This document shows, in pieces, positions 8,570 through 18,369 of a DNA stretch of 40,727 bases. The notes beneath the pieces are model-generated. The model was not told the origin of the DNA. It made no database searches and saw only the letters and a program-made list of their open reading frames with translations. The translations under genes and the position numbers were made by a program. Within the stretch, counting starts at the first letter, position 1; every line of letters begins with the position of its first letter. Source of the DNA: Pirellulales bacterium (lineage in GTDB: Bacteria; Planctomycetota; Planctomycetia; Pirellulales; JAEUIK01); assembly GCA_019694455.1 (NCBI GenBank), contig JAIBBY010000016.1, forward strand, positions 56,001 through 96,727, read 5' to 3'.

Positions 8570-11500
8570 ATGCTCAAAGCCCTCGAACTAGTCGGCTTCA
8601 AGAGCTTCGCGGATCGGACGCGATTCGAGTTTCCGCCGGGCATTACCGTGGTCGTCGGCCCTAATGGCTCCGGCAAGTCGAACGTCGTCGACGCTATGAA
8701 GTGGGTGCTGGGCGAGCAGAGCGTCAAGAGTCTGCGCGGCAAGGAGATGGCGGACGTCATCTTTAACGGCTCGGGCAGCCGAAGTTTGTTGAATTCGGCG
8801 GAAGCCACCCTGACGTTCGACAACGCCCAACGCCAGTTGGCGCTCGACTCTCCCGAAGTTCACATCACTCGTCGCGTCTACCGCAGCGGCGAGGGGGAGT
8901 ATCTGATCAATCGTCAGCCGTGCCGGCTGCGCGACATTCGCGAGCTGTTCTCGGGCACCGGCGCCGCGACCGAGGCATATAGCGTCATCGAGCAGGGCAA
9001 GGTCGACGTGCTGTTGCAGTCGTCGCCGCGCGACCGGCGAATGATCTTTGAAGAGGCGGCGGGCATCAGCCGCTTCAAAGCCAAGAAGGTGGAATCGCTA
9101 CGGCGGCTGGAACGGGTGGAACAAAACCTGTTGCGGCTGTCAGACATCGTGGAGGAAGTCGACAATCAACTGCGCAGCGTGCGACGGCAGGCCGGCAAGG
9201 CGCAGCGGTACCGCGAATACAGCGAACGCTTGAAGTTGCTGCGCCTGTCGTTGGGCGCGGCCGATTGGCGTCGACTGGGCCAGCAATCGTCGGAGCGCGA
9301 GGCGGCGCTGGCCGCCAGCAGCAACACGGCGGCGCAGCAACGGCAATCGATTGAACAACTTGAACTTCGGCAACGCGAGCTGGAAGCCGAGCTTTTGTTG
9401 TTGGCCGAGGCCAGTCGCGCGTGCGACGCGCGATTGGCGAGCAGTCGCGAGTTGATTGTCGGCGACGAGGCGGCCAGCAATCACGAGCGCGAGCGTCTAG
9501 CCGACCTGGAGCGCGAACGGGACGCTCAGCGCGGCCGATTCGCGAATCTAGCGGCGCGGCGCGGCGACTCTGGCGCCGAATTGGACGAGGTGGAACAGTC
9601 GATCGAGCATGCGCGGGCTGAGCGGGAGCGACTGGCCGCGGAGTTGGCCGAACGGCAAGCGGAGGCGGCTGAATTGGCGCGCCTGCTAGGCGAGTTGCGC
9701 CAAGAGAGCGAGGCACGCCGCGGTTCTTACATGAACCTGATGCGTAGCGCAGCCGCGCTGGGCAACCAAACTTCTGCCCGCGAGCAGCAGTGGGAAGCTG
9801 CCAACGCCAGTTGTGAGCGGGGCCGCGCCCGGATGGTGGAGATTGAATCGCAATTCGCGCAGCACCGCAGCGACCAGGAGCGGATCGCGGCGCAACTGAC
9901 GTCCCATCAAGAAGTGCTATCGCAGCGCCAGGCCGCGACTGCCGAGGCTAAGTCGGCGCTGGACGGCCTGACACACGAGCAAGAGACACTGGCGGCGGAT
10001 GTGGCCCAGCTTCGCGAACGGCACTCCGCGGCGCGCGAGCGGTCGAAGGTCCTCAAGGAACTGGAAGACCGCATGGAAGGGGTCGGCGCCGGAGCGAAAG
10101 AGCTCTTGATGCTGGCTCGGCAAACGGAGAACGGCCCCTTAAGCCAGGTGCATGGCCTGGTGGGTCACCTGTTGACCGCGAAGCCCGACATGGCGCATCT
10201 GATCGACGCGGCGCTTGGTCCTGTGGCCGAGCATCTGGTGATTGCGCCCGGCCAGGAGTTTTTCGATTACCTCGTGGCCGAGGCATATCGGCTGCCCGGG
10301 CGGGTCGGTTTTATTTCGATCGACCACGACAGCGGAGAAACCCAACCCGACGGTCCGGACCTGTCGGGGCTAGCTGGAGTGATCGGCCGAGCAACGGAGT
10401 TCGTGGAACCGGCCGACGAACAGAGTCTGGTGGTGAGCCGACTGGTAAACCGGCTGTTCGGTCGGACTTGGATCGTGGAAAGCTTGGCGCAAGCGCTGGT
10501 GTTGTCGCGGGGTGCCGCGCATGGGATGCAATTGGTCACCTTAGCTGGGGAGGTGGTAGGTCCGGATGGCCTTCTTGCCGCGGGGCCACGACAGGCAGCG
10601 ACGGGACTGATATCGCGGCGCAGTGAACTGCGGCTCTTGCTCAGTCAGTTAACTGAGTTGGCGACGACCGTGCGCGCGCGGGAATCGTCCGCCGCAGCGG
10701 TGAAAGGCAAGTTGGTCGGCCAGCAGGCGCAGGTGGAAGCTCGGCGCACCGATCAATTGGAAGCGCAGCACGCAGTGACCGAACTGAAGGCGCAGCTCAA
10801 AGAGCTAGCGCATCGCGACGCGCGGTTGCGGCAGCAGCAACAGAACATCGCCAAGGACCTGAACGCGGCAACCGCAGCGCGCGACGAAGCGGAGCGGGGG
10901 TTGAGCGCCGCCCGAGGGGAACTGGCGACGATCGAGGGAACTCTGACGAGCATGGAAGGAGAGATTGCCGCCGCGACCAGTCGACTGGAACGACAGGACG
11001 AGGAGCGGCGAGCGTCCGCGCAGGACGCCACCCGCATTGAAGTGCGCATGGCGAAGCTGGACGAGCAACTAGCGCGTTTGCAATTGCAACGGGCGCAGTT
11101 GGCGGATCATCGCGAGCAGCGCCAGCGCGTGCTCGACGAACACGCCGGACAACTGGCGCGACTCGACGAGCGGATTACCGCCTGCGCCGCGCTGATCTTG
11201 CAGCACGATTCGCGACTGGCGCAAGTTTATCTCGACAAGCAAGCATTGGAGCTAGAGCGAGCGCGGCAGCTCGACCATTCGCGCGCCGTGCAGCAAGCGC
11301 GCGGTCAATCGCTGGAAGACGCCCAAGCGCTGCGCGCTAAGCTGCGAGATTGCGAAGTAGAAACTCATCGATTGGAGTTGGCGCGCCGCGAGTTGGAGCT
11401 GGAACGATTGGCGCTGGCGAACCGCCTGCGCGACGATTATCAGGTGGAATTGAGCGAGTTTACCGGCGAGATCGACACGCCAGACGAGCGATCACGGGAG

Positions 11501-12202
11501 GAGATCGACGGCGAAATCGCGGAGCTGCGTCGAAAAATCAACTCCATTGGGGCAGTGAACCTGGACGCGCTGGCCGAACTCGACGAGTTGGAATCTCGAC
11601 ATCAGAACCTCACCAGCCAATTCCAGGATTTGGCGCAGGCCAAGAGTTCATTGGAGCAGATCATTGGCAAGATCAACGGCGACAGCCGACGCTTGCTGGC
11701 CGAGACGTTTGAGACTGTGCGCGGGCACTTTCAGGAGTTGTTCGCCAAGCTGTTTGGCGGGGGACATGCCGACATTGTGCTGGAAGCGGGCGTCGACATC
11801 TTGGAGAGCGGCATCGAGATTGTGGCGCGGCCGCCTGGCAAAGAACCGCGGAGCATTTCGCTGTTGAGCGGCGGCGAGAAGACGATGACCTGCGTGGCGC
11901 TGCTGTTGGCGATTTTTCGGAGTCGGCCCAGCCCGTTTTGCGTGCTGGATGAGGTTGACGCGGCGCTGGACGAGGCAAACATTGAGCGCTTCGTGGGCGT
12001 ATTACGCGAGTTTCTGGCCTGGACGCAGTTCATCATCATCACCCATTCGAAGCGAACCATGACCTGCGCCAACACGCTCTACGGCGTCACCATGCAGGAG
12101 ACCGGGGTGTCGAAGCGGGTATCGGTGCAGTTTGAGGATGTGAGCGAGACGGGAGAAATCCTCAGCACGGCTGGCCGCGACGACGAAACGCAGGCGGCAT
12201 AG
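8570..12202 (+). CDS. smc: chromosome segregation protein SMC
   Basis: This 1210-residue protein has full SMC architecture. The N-terminal head begins [17 protein letters not shown] with the Walker A GPNGSGKS at residues 30-37. Long coiled coils flank a hinge at about residues 518-680 (HGLVGHLL...[15 protein letters not shown]). The C-terminal head carries the ABC signature LLSGGEKTM near residue 1098 and Walker [15 protein letters not shown] near 1123. SMC compacts and separates chromosomes together with ScpA and ScpB, which are not in the window. The gene is 46 bases after the FlgI-like gene with no obvious ribosome binding site and converges with pckA. Confidence 0.97.
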   Translation: MLKALELVGFKSFADRTRFEFPPGITVVVGPNGSGKSNVVDAMKWVLGEQSVKSLRGKEMADVIFNGSGSRSLLNSAEATLTFDNAQRQLALDSPEVHITRRVYRSGEGEYLINRQPCRLRDIRELFSGTGAATEAYSVIEQGKVDVLLQSSPRDRRMIFEEAAGISRFKAKKVESLRRLERVEQNLLRLSDIVEEVDNQLRSVRRQAGKAQRYREYSERLKLLRLSLGAADWRRLGQQSSEREAALAASSNTAAQQRQSIEQLELRQRELEAELLLLAEASRACDARLASSRELIVGDEAASNHERERLADLERERDAQRGRFANLAARRGDSGAELDEVEQSIEHARAERERLAAELAERQAEAAELARLLGELRQESEARRGSYMNLMRSAAALGNQTSAREQQWEAANASCERGRARMVEIESQFAQHRSDQERIAAQLTSHQEVLSQRQAATAEAKSALDGLTHEQETLAADVAQLRERHSAARERSKVLKELEDRMEGVGAGAKELLMLARQTENGPLSQVHGLVGHLLTAKPDMAHLIDAALGPVAEHLVIAPGQEFFDYLVAEAYRLPGRVGFISIDHDSGETQPDGPDLSGLAGVIGRATEFVEPADEQSLVVSRLVNRLFGRTWIVESLAQALVLSRGAAHGMQLVTLAGEVVGPDGLLAAGPRQAATGLISRRSELRLLLSQLTELATTVRARESSAAAVKGKLVGQQAQVEARRTDQLEAQHAVTELKAQLKELAHRDARLRQQQQNIAKDLNAATAARDEAERGLSAARGELATIEGTLTSMEGEIAAATSRLERQDEERRASAQDATRIEVRMAKLDEQLARLQLQRAQLADHREQRQRVLDEHAGQLARLDERITACAALILQHDSRLAQVYLDKQALELERARQLDHSRAVQQARGQSLEDAQALRAKLRDCEVETHRLELARRELELERLALANRLRDDYQVELSEFTGEIDTPDERSREEIDGEIAELRRKINSIGAVNLDALAELDELESRHQNLTSQFQDLAQAKSSLEQIIGKINGDSRRLLAETFETVRGHFQELFAKLFGGGHADIVLEAGVDILESGIEIVARPPGKEPRSISLLSGGEKTMTCVALLLAIFRSRPSPFCVLDEVDAALDEANIERFVGVLREFLAWTQFIIITHSKRTMTCANTLYGVTMQETGVSKRVSVQFEDVSETGEILSTAGRDDETQAA

Positions 12203-12289
12203 CCGTCTGGGAGAAATCGTTTGCACCGCTGATTCTTCGCTACCGCGATGCGCCATGGGCGGAGGTTTGATTTTCTCGATGCGCCGGCA

Positions 12290-13894
12290 TCACGCGCCTA
12301 CGGCGGCCGTTTTGTGACGTGCGACCTGTAGCACCTCGGGGCTGGCCTGATCGCTATAGATTTCGAAGTGCTCGTAGAACATGCGCGCGAGCTTCTGCGC
12401 GGTACGGTCGTAGGCGTCTTTGTCTTGCCATGTGTTGCGTGGCAAGAGGAGATCGTCGGGGACACCGGCGCAGCGCGTGGGGACTTGCAGGCCAAAGACG
12501 GGGTCTTCGATCGTCGGCGCCGTAGCGAGGCTGCCATCGTGAATGGCGTCGATAATGGCGCGTGTATAGGCCAGCTTGATGCGCGAGCCAACCCCATAAG
12601 CTCCGCCCGACCAACCGGTGTTCACTAGCCAGGCCTGCGCATTGTGGCGGCGCAGCTTTTCAGCAAGCAGATTTGCGTAGACCGTGGGATGCCAGACCAG
12701 GAACGCGGCGCCAAAACAAGCGGAGAAAGTGGCCTGCGGTTCGGTCACGCCCACTTCGGTGCCCGCGACCTTGGCGGTGTATCCATTGAGAAAGTGATAC
12801 ATGGCCTGAGCGGGCGAAAGCTTGCTGACCGGGGGCAAGACGCCGTAGGCGTCGCAGGTGAGAAAGATAATGTTGCGCGGATGCGCGCCGACACAAGGCT
12901 GCTTGGCGTTGGGAATGAAGTCGATGGGGTACGCGGCGCGGGTGTTCTCGGTGATGGAGTCGTTGTCGTAATCAACGACACGCGTGTTGGGATCGTAGAC
13001 CACGTTTTCGAGAACCGATCCAAACCGAATTGCCGAGTAGATCTGCGGCTCACGCTCGGCCGACAAGCCAATGCACTTGGCGTAGCAGCCCCCCTCGATG
13101 TTGAACACGCCTTCGTCGGTCCAGCAATGCTCGTCGTCGCCGATGAGTTGGCGGCGGGGATCGGCGGAAAGAGTCGTCTTGCCGGTGCCCGAGAGCCCGA
13201 AGAAGAGCGAAACGTCGCGCGCGGGGCCTTCATTCGCGGAGCAGTGCATGGAGAGCACGCCGCGGCGCGGCATGAGATAGTTCATGATCGTGAAGACGCC
13301 CTTCTTCATCTCGCCGGCGTATTCGGTGCCGAGAATCACAACCTCGCCGCGCTCGAAGTTGAGCAGGACGCTGGTGGTCGAGGTCATCTGGCGGGTCAGG
13401 CGATTCGCGGGAAACTCGCCGGCGTTGAAGATCACGTAATCGGGATCGCCGAAATCGGCCAACTCATCGGGCGTGGGGCGAATCAACATGTTCCACATGA
13501 ACAGGGCGTGATAAGCGCGCACGCAAATCACGCGAATCTTGAGGCGATACTTGGGATCCCAGCCCGCGTAGCCATCGACGACGTAGATGCTGTCGCGCGT
13601 GTTGAGATAGTCGACGGCGCGCTGCTGATTGATGAGGAAGGTGGCTTCGTCGAGCGGAATGTTGACGTTGCCCCACCAAACATCCTGCTGCGAGGGGTCT
13701 TGCTGGACGACGCGTTTGTCTTTGGGGCTGCGGCCGGTCTTTTTGCCCGACATGGCGGCGATAGCGCCGGACGCCACTAGTTCGGCGTCGGCGGTGCGCA
13801 CCGTTTCCTCATACATTTGGGCGGGAGTGACATTGTAGATGACGCGCGTGGCGGCGATGCCATATCGAGACAGATCGGGGATCGAATGGCTCAT
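12290..13894 (-). CDS. pckA: phosphoenolpyruvate carboxykinase (ATP)
   Basis: PckA converts oxaloacetate and ATP to phosphoenolpyruvate, CO2 and ADP, the entry step of gluconeogenesis. The 534-residue length is typical of the ATP-dependent enzyme. Visible landmarks are the P-loop GLSGTGKTT (about residues 231-239), the LIGDDEH metal-binding segment just after it, [12 protein letters not shown] near the N-terminus, and [14 protein letters not shown] near residue 445. The frame continues upstream to 13960, but homology begins at [12 protein letters not shown], so the ATG at 13894 is chosen. A good -10 box lies about 75 bases upstream. The gene stands alone and converges with smc. Confidence 0.96.
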   Translation of the reverse strand: MSHSIPDLSRYGIAATRVIYNVTPAQMYEETVRTADAELVASGAIAAMSGKKTGRSPKDKRVVQQDPSQQDVWWGNVNIPLDEATFLINQQRAVDYLNTRDSIYVVDGYAGWDPKYRLKIRVICVRAYHALFMWNMLIRPTPDELADFGDPDYVIFNAGEFPANRLTRQMTSTTSVLLNFERGEVVILGTEYAGEMKKGVFTIMNYLMPRRGVLSMHCSANEGPARDVSLFFGLSGTGKTTLSADPRRQLIGDDEHCWTDEGVFNIEGGCYAKCIGLSAEREPQIYSAIRFGSVLENVVYDPNTRVVDYDNDSITENTRAAYPIDFIPNAKQPCVGAHPRNIIFLTCDAYGVLPPVSKLSPAQAMYHFLNGYTAKVAGTEVGVTEPQATFSACFGAAFLVWHPTVYANLLAEKLRRHNAQAWLVNTGWSGGAYGVGSRIKLAYTRAIIDAIHDGSLATAPTIEDPVFGLQVPTRCAGVPDDLLLPRNTWQDKDAYDRTAQKLARMFYEHFEIYSDQASPEVLQVARHKTAAVGA

Positions 13895-13968
13895 GAAACA
13901 AGCGACTCCGACTGTGAGGCGAAGGAGGCCAATGCCGTGAGGGGGAACGGCGATTGGCAACGAAAGGG

Positions 13969-13995
13969 ATTATAGGGACAAGCAACTGCCGCCAA
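13969..13995 (-). promoter_or_regulatory. putative promoter of pckA
   Basis: On the minus strand a perfect TATAAT (13974-13969) is preceded by TTGGCG (13995-13990) with a 15-base spacer, shorter than the usual 17. The transcript would start near 13962, leaving a leader of about 68 bases. The same two hexamers with a 17-base spacer occur before the tRNA-Asp gene. Confidence 0.45.
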
Positions 13996-14116
13996 TAGCT
14001 CGCGCCTGTTGTGGCGTGGCGACATTTTCATTCCACGTCGAGCGGCCACTGGAGCTTGGGATTCCGTTCATTGTGTTCCTCGGGCGGTCCATCGAGTCGG
14101 CGGCGAGCGCGAGGCG

Positions 14117-14926
14117 TTATTTGAACCAAAATCGGCGGCCAGTCAGGAAGTTTTCGACCCCTTGCTGCGTGCTGGCACTGTGCATGACCGGGTAAAGATT
14201 GGCAGCCTCGAGCGTAAGCGCCTCGGACAGCGGCAGATCGGCGCCATGAATGGCGCTGTGCAGATCCGCCAGTAGGGCATCTTGGGGCTGCTCGCAAATC
14301 TGGCGCGCGTATTCGAAGGCGCGGGCAAGCCCCTGCCCCGGCGCCACCAGTTCCCAGACCAACCCGATCTGATGGGCCCGTTCGGCGGAGATGCGCTGCC
14401 CGGTAATGATGAGCGGCAGGGCGCTGCCCCAACCGAGGAGCCGCGGCAGATAGACCGTACCGCCATCGACCAATGGCACTCCCCAGCGGCGGCAGGCCAC
14501 GGAAAAGGTGGCTTGCGGCTCGGCCAGGCGAATGTGGCCATGGCAAAAAAGCTCCAGGCCGCCGGCGTAAGCATACCCTTGGGCAACGGTAATCACCGGT
14601 TTGGATTGGACGATTCGCGTGCCGCCCATCGGGCCCGTGCCGTCGCTGACGAGGGACTCTGGCGTTACGCCGCTTGGCAATTCGGCCAGGCCAGCCAGCC
14701 CACGCAGATCGGCGCCAGAGCAAAATGCCGTGTCGCCCGCGCCATGCAGCACGGCGACGCGCAAGTCGTCATCATCGCGAAAGCGTTGCCAGGCTTCGAG
14801 CAGCAAGGCGGCCGAAGCGGCGTCGACGGCATTGTGGACTTCGGGCCGATTGAGAGTGATCTGCAGGATTCCGCCACCCGCGGCGGAATGCACTTCGGTC
14901 AACACGGGCAATTGAGTGTCCGCCAT
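14117..14926 (-). CDS. enoyl-CoA hydratase/isomerase (crotonase) family protein
   Basis: The 269-residue protein has the crotonase fold: the ITLNRPEVHNAVD opening, the oxyanion-hole segment CSGADLRGL, and QGYAYAGGLELFCHGH containing one of the two usual catalytic Glu. The second usual Glu position falls in RWGVPLVDGGTVYLPRL, where an Asp is seen, so hydratase activity on short-chain enoyl-CoA is likely but not certain. GGGAGA five bases before the ATG at 14926 fixes the start; the longer frame to 15004 lacks support. The gene is divergent from the CMD/SDR operon and shares its 101-base intergenic region, suggesting a common pathway (inference). Confidence 0.88.
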   Translation of the reverse strand: MADTQLPVLTEVHSAAGGGILQITLNRPEVHNAVDAASAALLLEAWQRFRDDDDLRVAVLHGAGDTAFCSGADLRGLAGLAELPSGVTPESLVSDGTGPMGGTRIVQSKPVITVAQGYAYAGGLELFCHGHIRLAEPQATFSVACRRWGVPLVDGGTVYLPRLLGWGSALPLIITGQRISAERAHQIGLVWELVAPGQGLARAFEYARQICEQPQDALLADLHSAIHGADLPLSEALTLEAANLYPVMHSASTQQGVENFLTGRRFWFK

Positions 14927-15027
14927 CGACGTCTCCCATGCGTTCGAATGTCTGGCCACCAGCCGCGTTGATTTTACGAAATGATCTGTCAGGATGAACC
15001 GCAATTACAACCCACGCAGGAAAAACC

Positions 15028-15588
15028 ATGGCGCGCATCCCGCCCGTTGCTTACGAGGAATCCACAGGCGAAGTGCGCGTGGAATTCGACCGCATTATCG
15101 ACGAGCATGGCCGGCTGACGAATATGAAGCAGACTCTTGGCCATTCGGCGACGGCGCTGCGGTCGCTGATGACCTGGTATCCGGTGCGGGACGAGGTGCA
15201 AGCGTTCTTGGGATCGAGGGCAACGACCCTCTTTGTCCATGCCATCTCGTCGGCCACCGATTGTTTGATCTGTTCCACGTTTTTTCGGCGGATTTTGATC
15301 GACGCGGGCGAGAACCCGGATCGGCTAGCGCTGGATGCGCGCGAGCAAGCTGTGGTGGATTTTGCCCGGCAGCTTGTCAACGATCCGAATCAAGTGACCG
15401 ACGAGCTATACGGCCGGCTGGCGGGTCATTTTGAGCCGGCGCAAATTGTGGCGCTGACGGCGTTTGGCGGCATCATGATCGCGACTAACGTGTTCAACAA
15501 CGCGCTGCGGGTCGATCTGGATGAGTATTTGCAGCCCTACCGGCGGGAGGCGCCCGCTGCCGCACTATCGCGAAAGGGGGACGCGTAG
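15028..15588 (+). CDS. carboxymuconolactone decarboxylase/AhpD-fold protein
   Basis: This 186-residue all-helical protein carries the AhpD-type CxxC pair (Cys79 and Cys82 in TDCLICSTFF) and the typical downstream helix pattern FEPAQIVALTAFGG. Proteins of this family act as alkylhydroperoxidase-like thiol enzymes or as carboxymuconolactone decarboxylases; the CxxC favours a thiol-redox role, but the His usually found after the second Cys is not obvious. AGGA lies seven bases before the ATG. The stop codon directly abuts the start codon of the dehydrogenase gene, so the two are cotranscribed and probably translationally coupled. Confidence 0.85.
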   Translation: MARIPPVAYEESTGEVRVEFDRIIDEHGRLTNMKQTLGHSATALRSLMTWYPVRDEVQAFLGSRATTLFVHAISSATDCLICSTFFRRILIDAGENPDRLALDAREQAVVDFARQLVNDPNQVTDELYGRLAGHFEPAQIVALTAFGGIMIATNVFNNALRVDLDEYLQPYRREAPAAALSRKGDA

Positions 15589-16395
15589 ATGGCAGGCGAG
15601 CTGGCGGGACGGGTGGCGCTTGTTACCGGCGCGGCGCATGGCCAAGGGCGCGCCTCGGCCTTGGCGCTGGCTAAAGAGGGGGCGCGAATCGCCGCTTTTG
15701 ATTTGTGCCGTGAATTGGAATATCCGGGCTACCGCATGGGGGCCGCCAACGAACTGGACTCATTGGCCACAGAGTGCGCGGCGCTCGGAGTCGAATGCTT
15801 GCCGCTGGCGGGAGACGTGCGCGACGACGCGGCCATCGTCCGGGCGGTGGAGACGATTCGAGAGCGCTTTGGACGCATCGACGTGTTGTTCAACAACGCG
15901 GGCATCTGCGGCTATGGTATGGCACACGAATTGAGCGAGGCCGCTTGGGACGCGATGCTCGACATCAATCTCAAGGGAGCATGGCTGATGGCGCGGCGCG
16001 TGATTCCATTCATGATCGAGCAGAAATCGGGCGTGATTATCAACAATTCGTCGATCGCCGGGCTGCGCGGCATGGGGCGACTGAGCCATTATGCGGCGAG
16101 CAAATGGGGGCTGGTGGGGCTGACGAAGTCGTGGGCGATTGAGCTGGCGCCGCACAATGTGCGCGTGGTCTCGATCCATCCCACGGGGGTGAACACGCCG
16201 ATGAATGACGGCTTGGCGGAACTGGAAGGGGCAACGCCCCTGGAAATTGCCGAGCGTTCGGCAGGAAATTTGCTGCCAGTTCCGTGGATTGAGCCCGAGG
16301 ATGTGGCGGCGGCCGTCGTCTTTCTGGCGTCGGACAAGGCGCGGTTCATGACGGGCTCGCAATGGGTGTTGGATGCTGGCCTGTTGTCGCGCTAG
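15589..16395 (+). CDS. short-chain dehydrogenase of the mycofactocin-associated (nicotinoprotein) type
   Basis: The 268-residue protein is a classical SDR: TGAAHGQG (13-20) for cofactor binding, Asp38 after the second strand favouring NAD(H), NNAG (102-105), Ser154/155, and Tyr168 and Lys172 in YAASK. It also has features I associate with the mycofactocin-coupled SDR subgroup: the GQGR variant of the glycine motif, a 20-25-residue insertion after the second strand (about 41-62) and HPTGVNTPMN at 198-206. Members of that subgroup hold NAD tightly and need mycofactocin as external electron acceptor. No mycofactocin genes are in this window, so dependence on it is inference. It directly follows the CMD-family gene. 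Confidence 0.88.
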   Translation: MAGELAGRVALVTGAAHGQGRASALALAKEGARIAAFDLCRELEYPGYRMGAANELDSLATECAALGVECLPLAGDVRDDAAIVRAVETIRERFGRIDVLFNNAGICGYGMAHELSEAAWDAMLDINLKGAWLMARRVIPFMIEQKSGVIINNSSIAGLRGMGRLSHYAASKWGLVGLTKSWAIELAPHNVRVVSIHPTGVNTPMNDGLAELEGATPLEIAERSAGNLLPVPWIEPEDVAAAVVFLASDKARFMTGSQWVLDAGLLSR

Positions 16396-16435
16396 GAGCA
16401 GCGATCCCCGCACTAGCCAATCGAGAGGTGCTACA

Positions 16436-16939
16436 ATGAGAGCCAAAGACAGCGCGCTTGTCGCAGAGACGGGAGACCCATCGATGGACAAACAAGCACT
16501 GGCCCGTCAGGCGTTGCTCGAACATGAGCTATTGGAACACTTGAAGCAGGCGCTGCGCGCGGCGATGTCGTGGAGCATCGACATTGTGGGGCTGGAGCGC
16601 AAGCGCTCGACGGTGTGCTTCACGGCCGACTCGCTGGGGCGGCACCTCGAGCGACTCATGGAATTGGAGGAAGACGGCGGATATATGCGCGATATTTTGG
16701 AGCGCAAGCCGCATTTGGCGGAACAAATCGCCACTCTACGTTCGGACCACGAAGTGTTTCGCGGCGAATTGGCAATCATCTCGCCAAGGGTGGAAAGCCC
16801 GTTGGAGGTCGATGAGGGGGAGTTGTGTTCGCTTTGCGCGCAGATCGGCGATTTGCTCGCGCAGGTGGATCGCCACGATCGACGTGAGATCGATTTGTTT
16901 CAAGACGGATTGCTTTCTGAAGAAGGGACCGGCGATTAG
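16436..16939 (+). CDS. hemerythrin-like (HHE-type) protein
   Basis: This 167-residue helical protein has histidines and acidic residues spaced as in hemerythrin-like metal-binding bundles: His30 and His35 (LLEHELLEHLKQ), His70 with Glu72 (GRHLERLMELE), His105 and Glu106 (LRSDHEVFRGEL), and His147 and Glu151 (RHDRREIDLFQDG). Such bundles bind a di-iron centre and sense or carry O2, or repair Fe-S sites; the exact role cannot be read here. AGAGG seven bases before the ATG at 16436 supports this start. The 3' end overlaps or touches hemL in another frame, so the pair is probably cotranslated. Confidence 0.7.
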   Translation: MRAKDSALVAETGDPSMDKQALARQALLEHELLEHLKQALRAAMSWSIDIVGLERKRSTVCFTADSLGRHLERLMELEEDGGYMRDILERKPHLAEQIATLRSDHEVFRGELAIISPRVESPLEVDEGELCSLCAQIGDLLAQVDRHDRREIDLFQDGLLSEEGTGD

Positions 16940-18266
16940 CGCACCCAGCCCCTCCGACCTCGCGTCCCGCGGCGCCCGACCGTACCCAGCCAGCCACCGC
17001 GCTTTCGCACGTGCGCAAGAACTGATTCCGGGTGGAGTGAACAGTCCCGCGCGCGCCTTTGGCGGCGTGGGAGGAGAGCCGATCTTCATCGAGCGCGCCG
17101 ATGGCGCCTATTTGTGGGACGTGGACGGACGGCGCTATGTCGATTTCATTGGCTCTTGGGGACCGATGATTCTGGGGCATCGACATCCCAAGGTGGTGGC
17201 GGCGATCGAGTCGGCATTATTGCGGGGAACCAGCTACGGCGCTCCCACCGAAGGAGAGACGCGACTGGCGGAGTTGATTGTTGAAGCGGCGCCGACCATC
17301 GAGTCGGTGCGGCTGGTCAGTTCGGGCACCGAGGCCACGATGAGCGCGATTCGACTGGCGCGTGGCTACACGGGGCGCGAGGTGATCGTAAAATTCGCGG
17401 GCAACTACCATGGTCATGCCGACAGCCTGTTGGTCGCCGCGGGGAGCGCCGCCGCGACACTTGGCGTGCCCAATTCGCCGGGCGTCACACGGGGCGCGGC
17501 CGCCGACACGTTGGTTCTTAATTACAACAGCGTAGAGGAGTTGGAGAGCGCTTTCGCGCGGCGCGGGCGTGAGATCGCCTGCGTCATTTTGGAGCCGATC
17601 GTGGGCAACATGGGCTGCGTGCGACCGAGCGACGCGTTCTTGCGGGCGCTGCGCGATCTGACCGAGCGCAACGATTCGTTGCTCATCTTTGACGAAGTCA
17701 TCACTGGTTTTCGCGTGGGGTACGGCGGCGCGCAGCAGTTGTTGGGGATTCGTCCCGATTTGACGACGCTCGGCAAGATCGTGGGGGGCGGCTTGCCAAT
17801 GGGCGCCTACGGCGGCCGCCGCGACATTATGAATCGCGTGCTGCCCGCCGGACCGGTGTTTCAGGCCGGCACATTGAGCGGCAATCCGTTGGCGGTGGCG
17901 GCGGGCATCGCCACGCTGGAGACGCTGCGCGACGAATCACCGTATCCACGCTTAGAGGCGCTAGGCGCCAGGCTAGAAGCCGGGTTACGGCAAGCGGCGA
18001 TGGCGGCCAGTATTCCGCACACGTTGGCGCGGGTGGGGAGCATGATGACTTTGTTTTTTCACCCCGAGCCGGTCGTGGATTGGCCAAGCGCCAGTCGCTG
18101 CGACACGGCCCGCTATGGCCGTTATTTTTGGGGCTTGCTCGACCGCGACGTGTACATGCCGTGCAGCCAATTCGAGGCGCTCTTTGTGTCGGCGGCCCAC
18201 TCGGAAGCGGATATCGATCACACAGTTGCGGCGGCGCGCGAGGCATTGTCGGCGCTCGGCTCATAG
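16884..18266 (+). CDS. hemL: glutamate-1-semialdehyde 2,1-aminomutase
   Basis: HemL is the PLP enzyme that makes 5-aminolevulinate from glutamate-1-semialdehyde in the C5 heme pathway. The body is unmistakable: LIPGGVNSPARAFGG, GSWGPMILGH, SSGTEATMSAIRLARG, NYHGHADS, FDEVITGFRVG, and the PLP lysine in TLGKIVGGGLPMGAYGG. The start is the problem: homology begins near RPYPASHRAF, yet no ATG lies near it. In-frame candidates are GTG at 16884 (460 residues, chosen provisionally), CTG at 16917, ATT at 16935 (seven bases after AAGGG, overlapping the upstream TAG) and an ATG at 16812 that would overlap the hemerythrin-like gene by 128 bases. Confidence 0.9.
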   Translation: MRSICFKTDCFLKKGPAISAPSPSDLASRGARPYPASHRAFARAQELIPGGVNSPARAFGGVGGEPIFIERADGAYLWDVDGRRYVDFIGSWGPMILGHRHPKVVAAIESALLRGTSYGAPTEGETRLAELIVEAAPTIESVRLVSSGTEATMSAIRLARGYTGREVIVKFAGNYHGHADSLLVAAGSAAATLGVPNSPGVTRGAAADTLVLNYNSVEELESAFARRGREIACVILEPIVGNMGCVRPSDAFLRALRDLTERNDSLLIFDEVITGFRVGYGGAQQLLGIRPDLTTLGKIVGGGLPMGAYGGRRDIMNRVLPAGPVFQAGTLSGNPLAVAAGIATLETLRDESPYPRLEALGARLEAGLRQAAMAASIPHTLARVGSMMTLFFHPEPVVDWPSASRCDTARYGRYFWGLLDRDVYMPCSQFEALFVSAAHSEADIDHTVAAAREALSALGS

Positions 18267-18369
18267 CGATTTGACGGGCGAGCGACTTGCAGGGCGGGCC
18301 TGCCTAGTTTAACGTCGAGAGTTCCGCGAGCCTTCCCACCCCGCCTGCTCCAACTTCTGGAGAATCTCG

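Noticed and set aside
12644..13780. 378-residue plus-strand frame inside pckA
   Set aside because: It lies antisense to a confident, full-length pckA and shows no domain; high-GC genes often have such open antisense frames.
18280..18310. Short GCAGG/CCTGC hairpin after hemL
   Set aside because: The stem has only five pairs and the following TAGTTT is too short and mixed for an intrinsic terminator.
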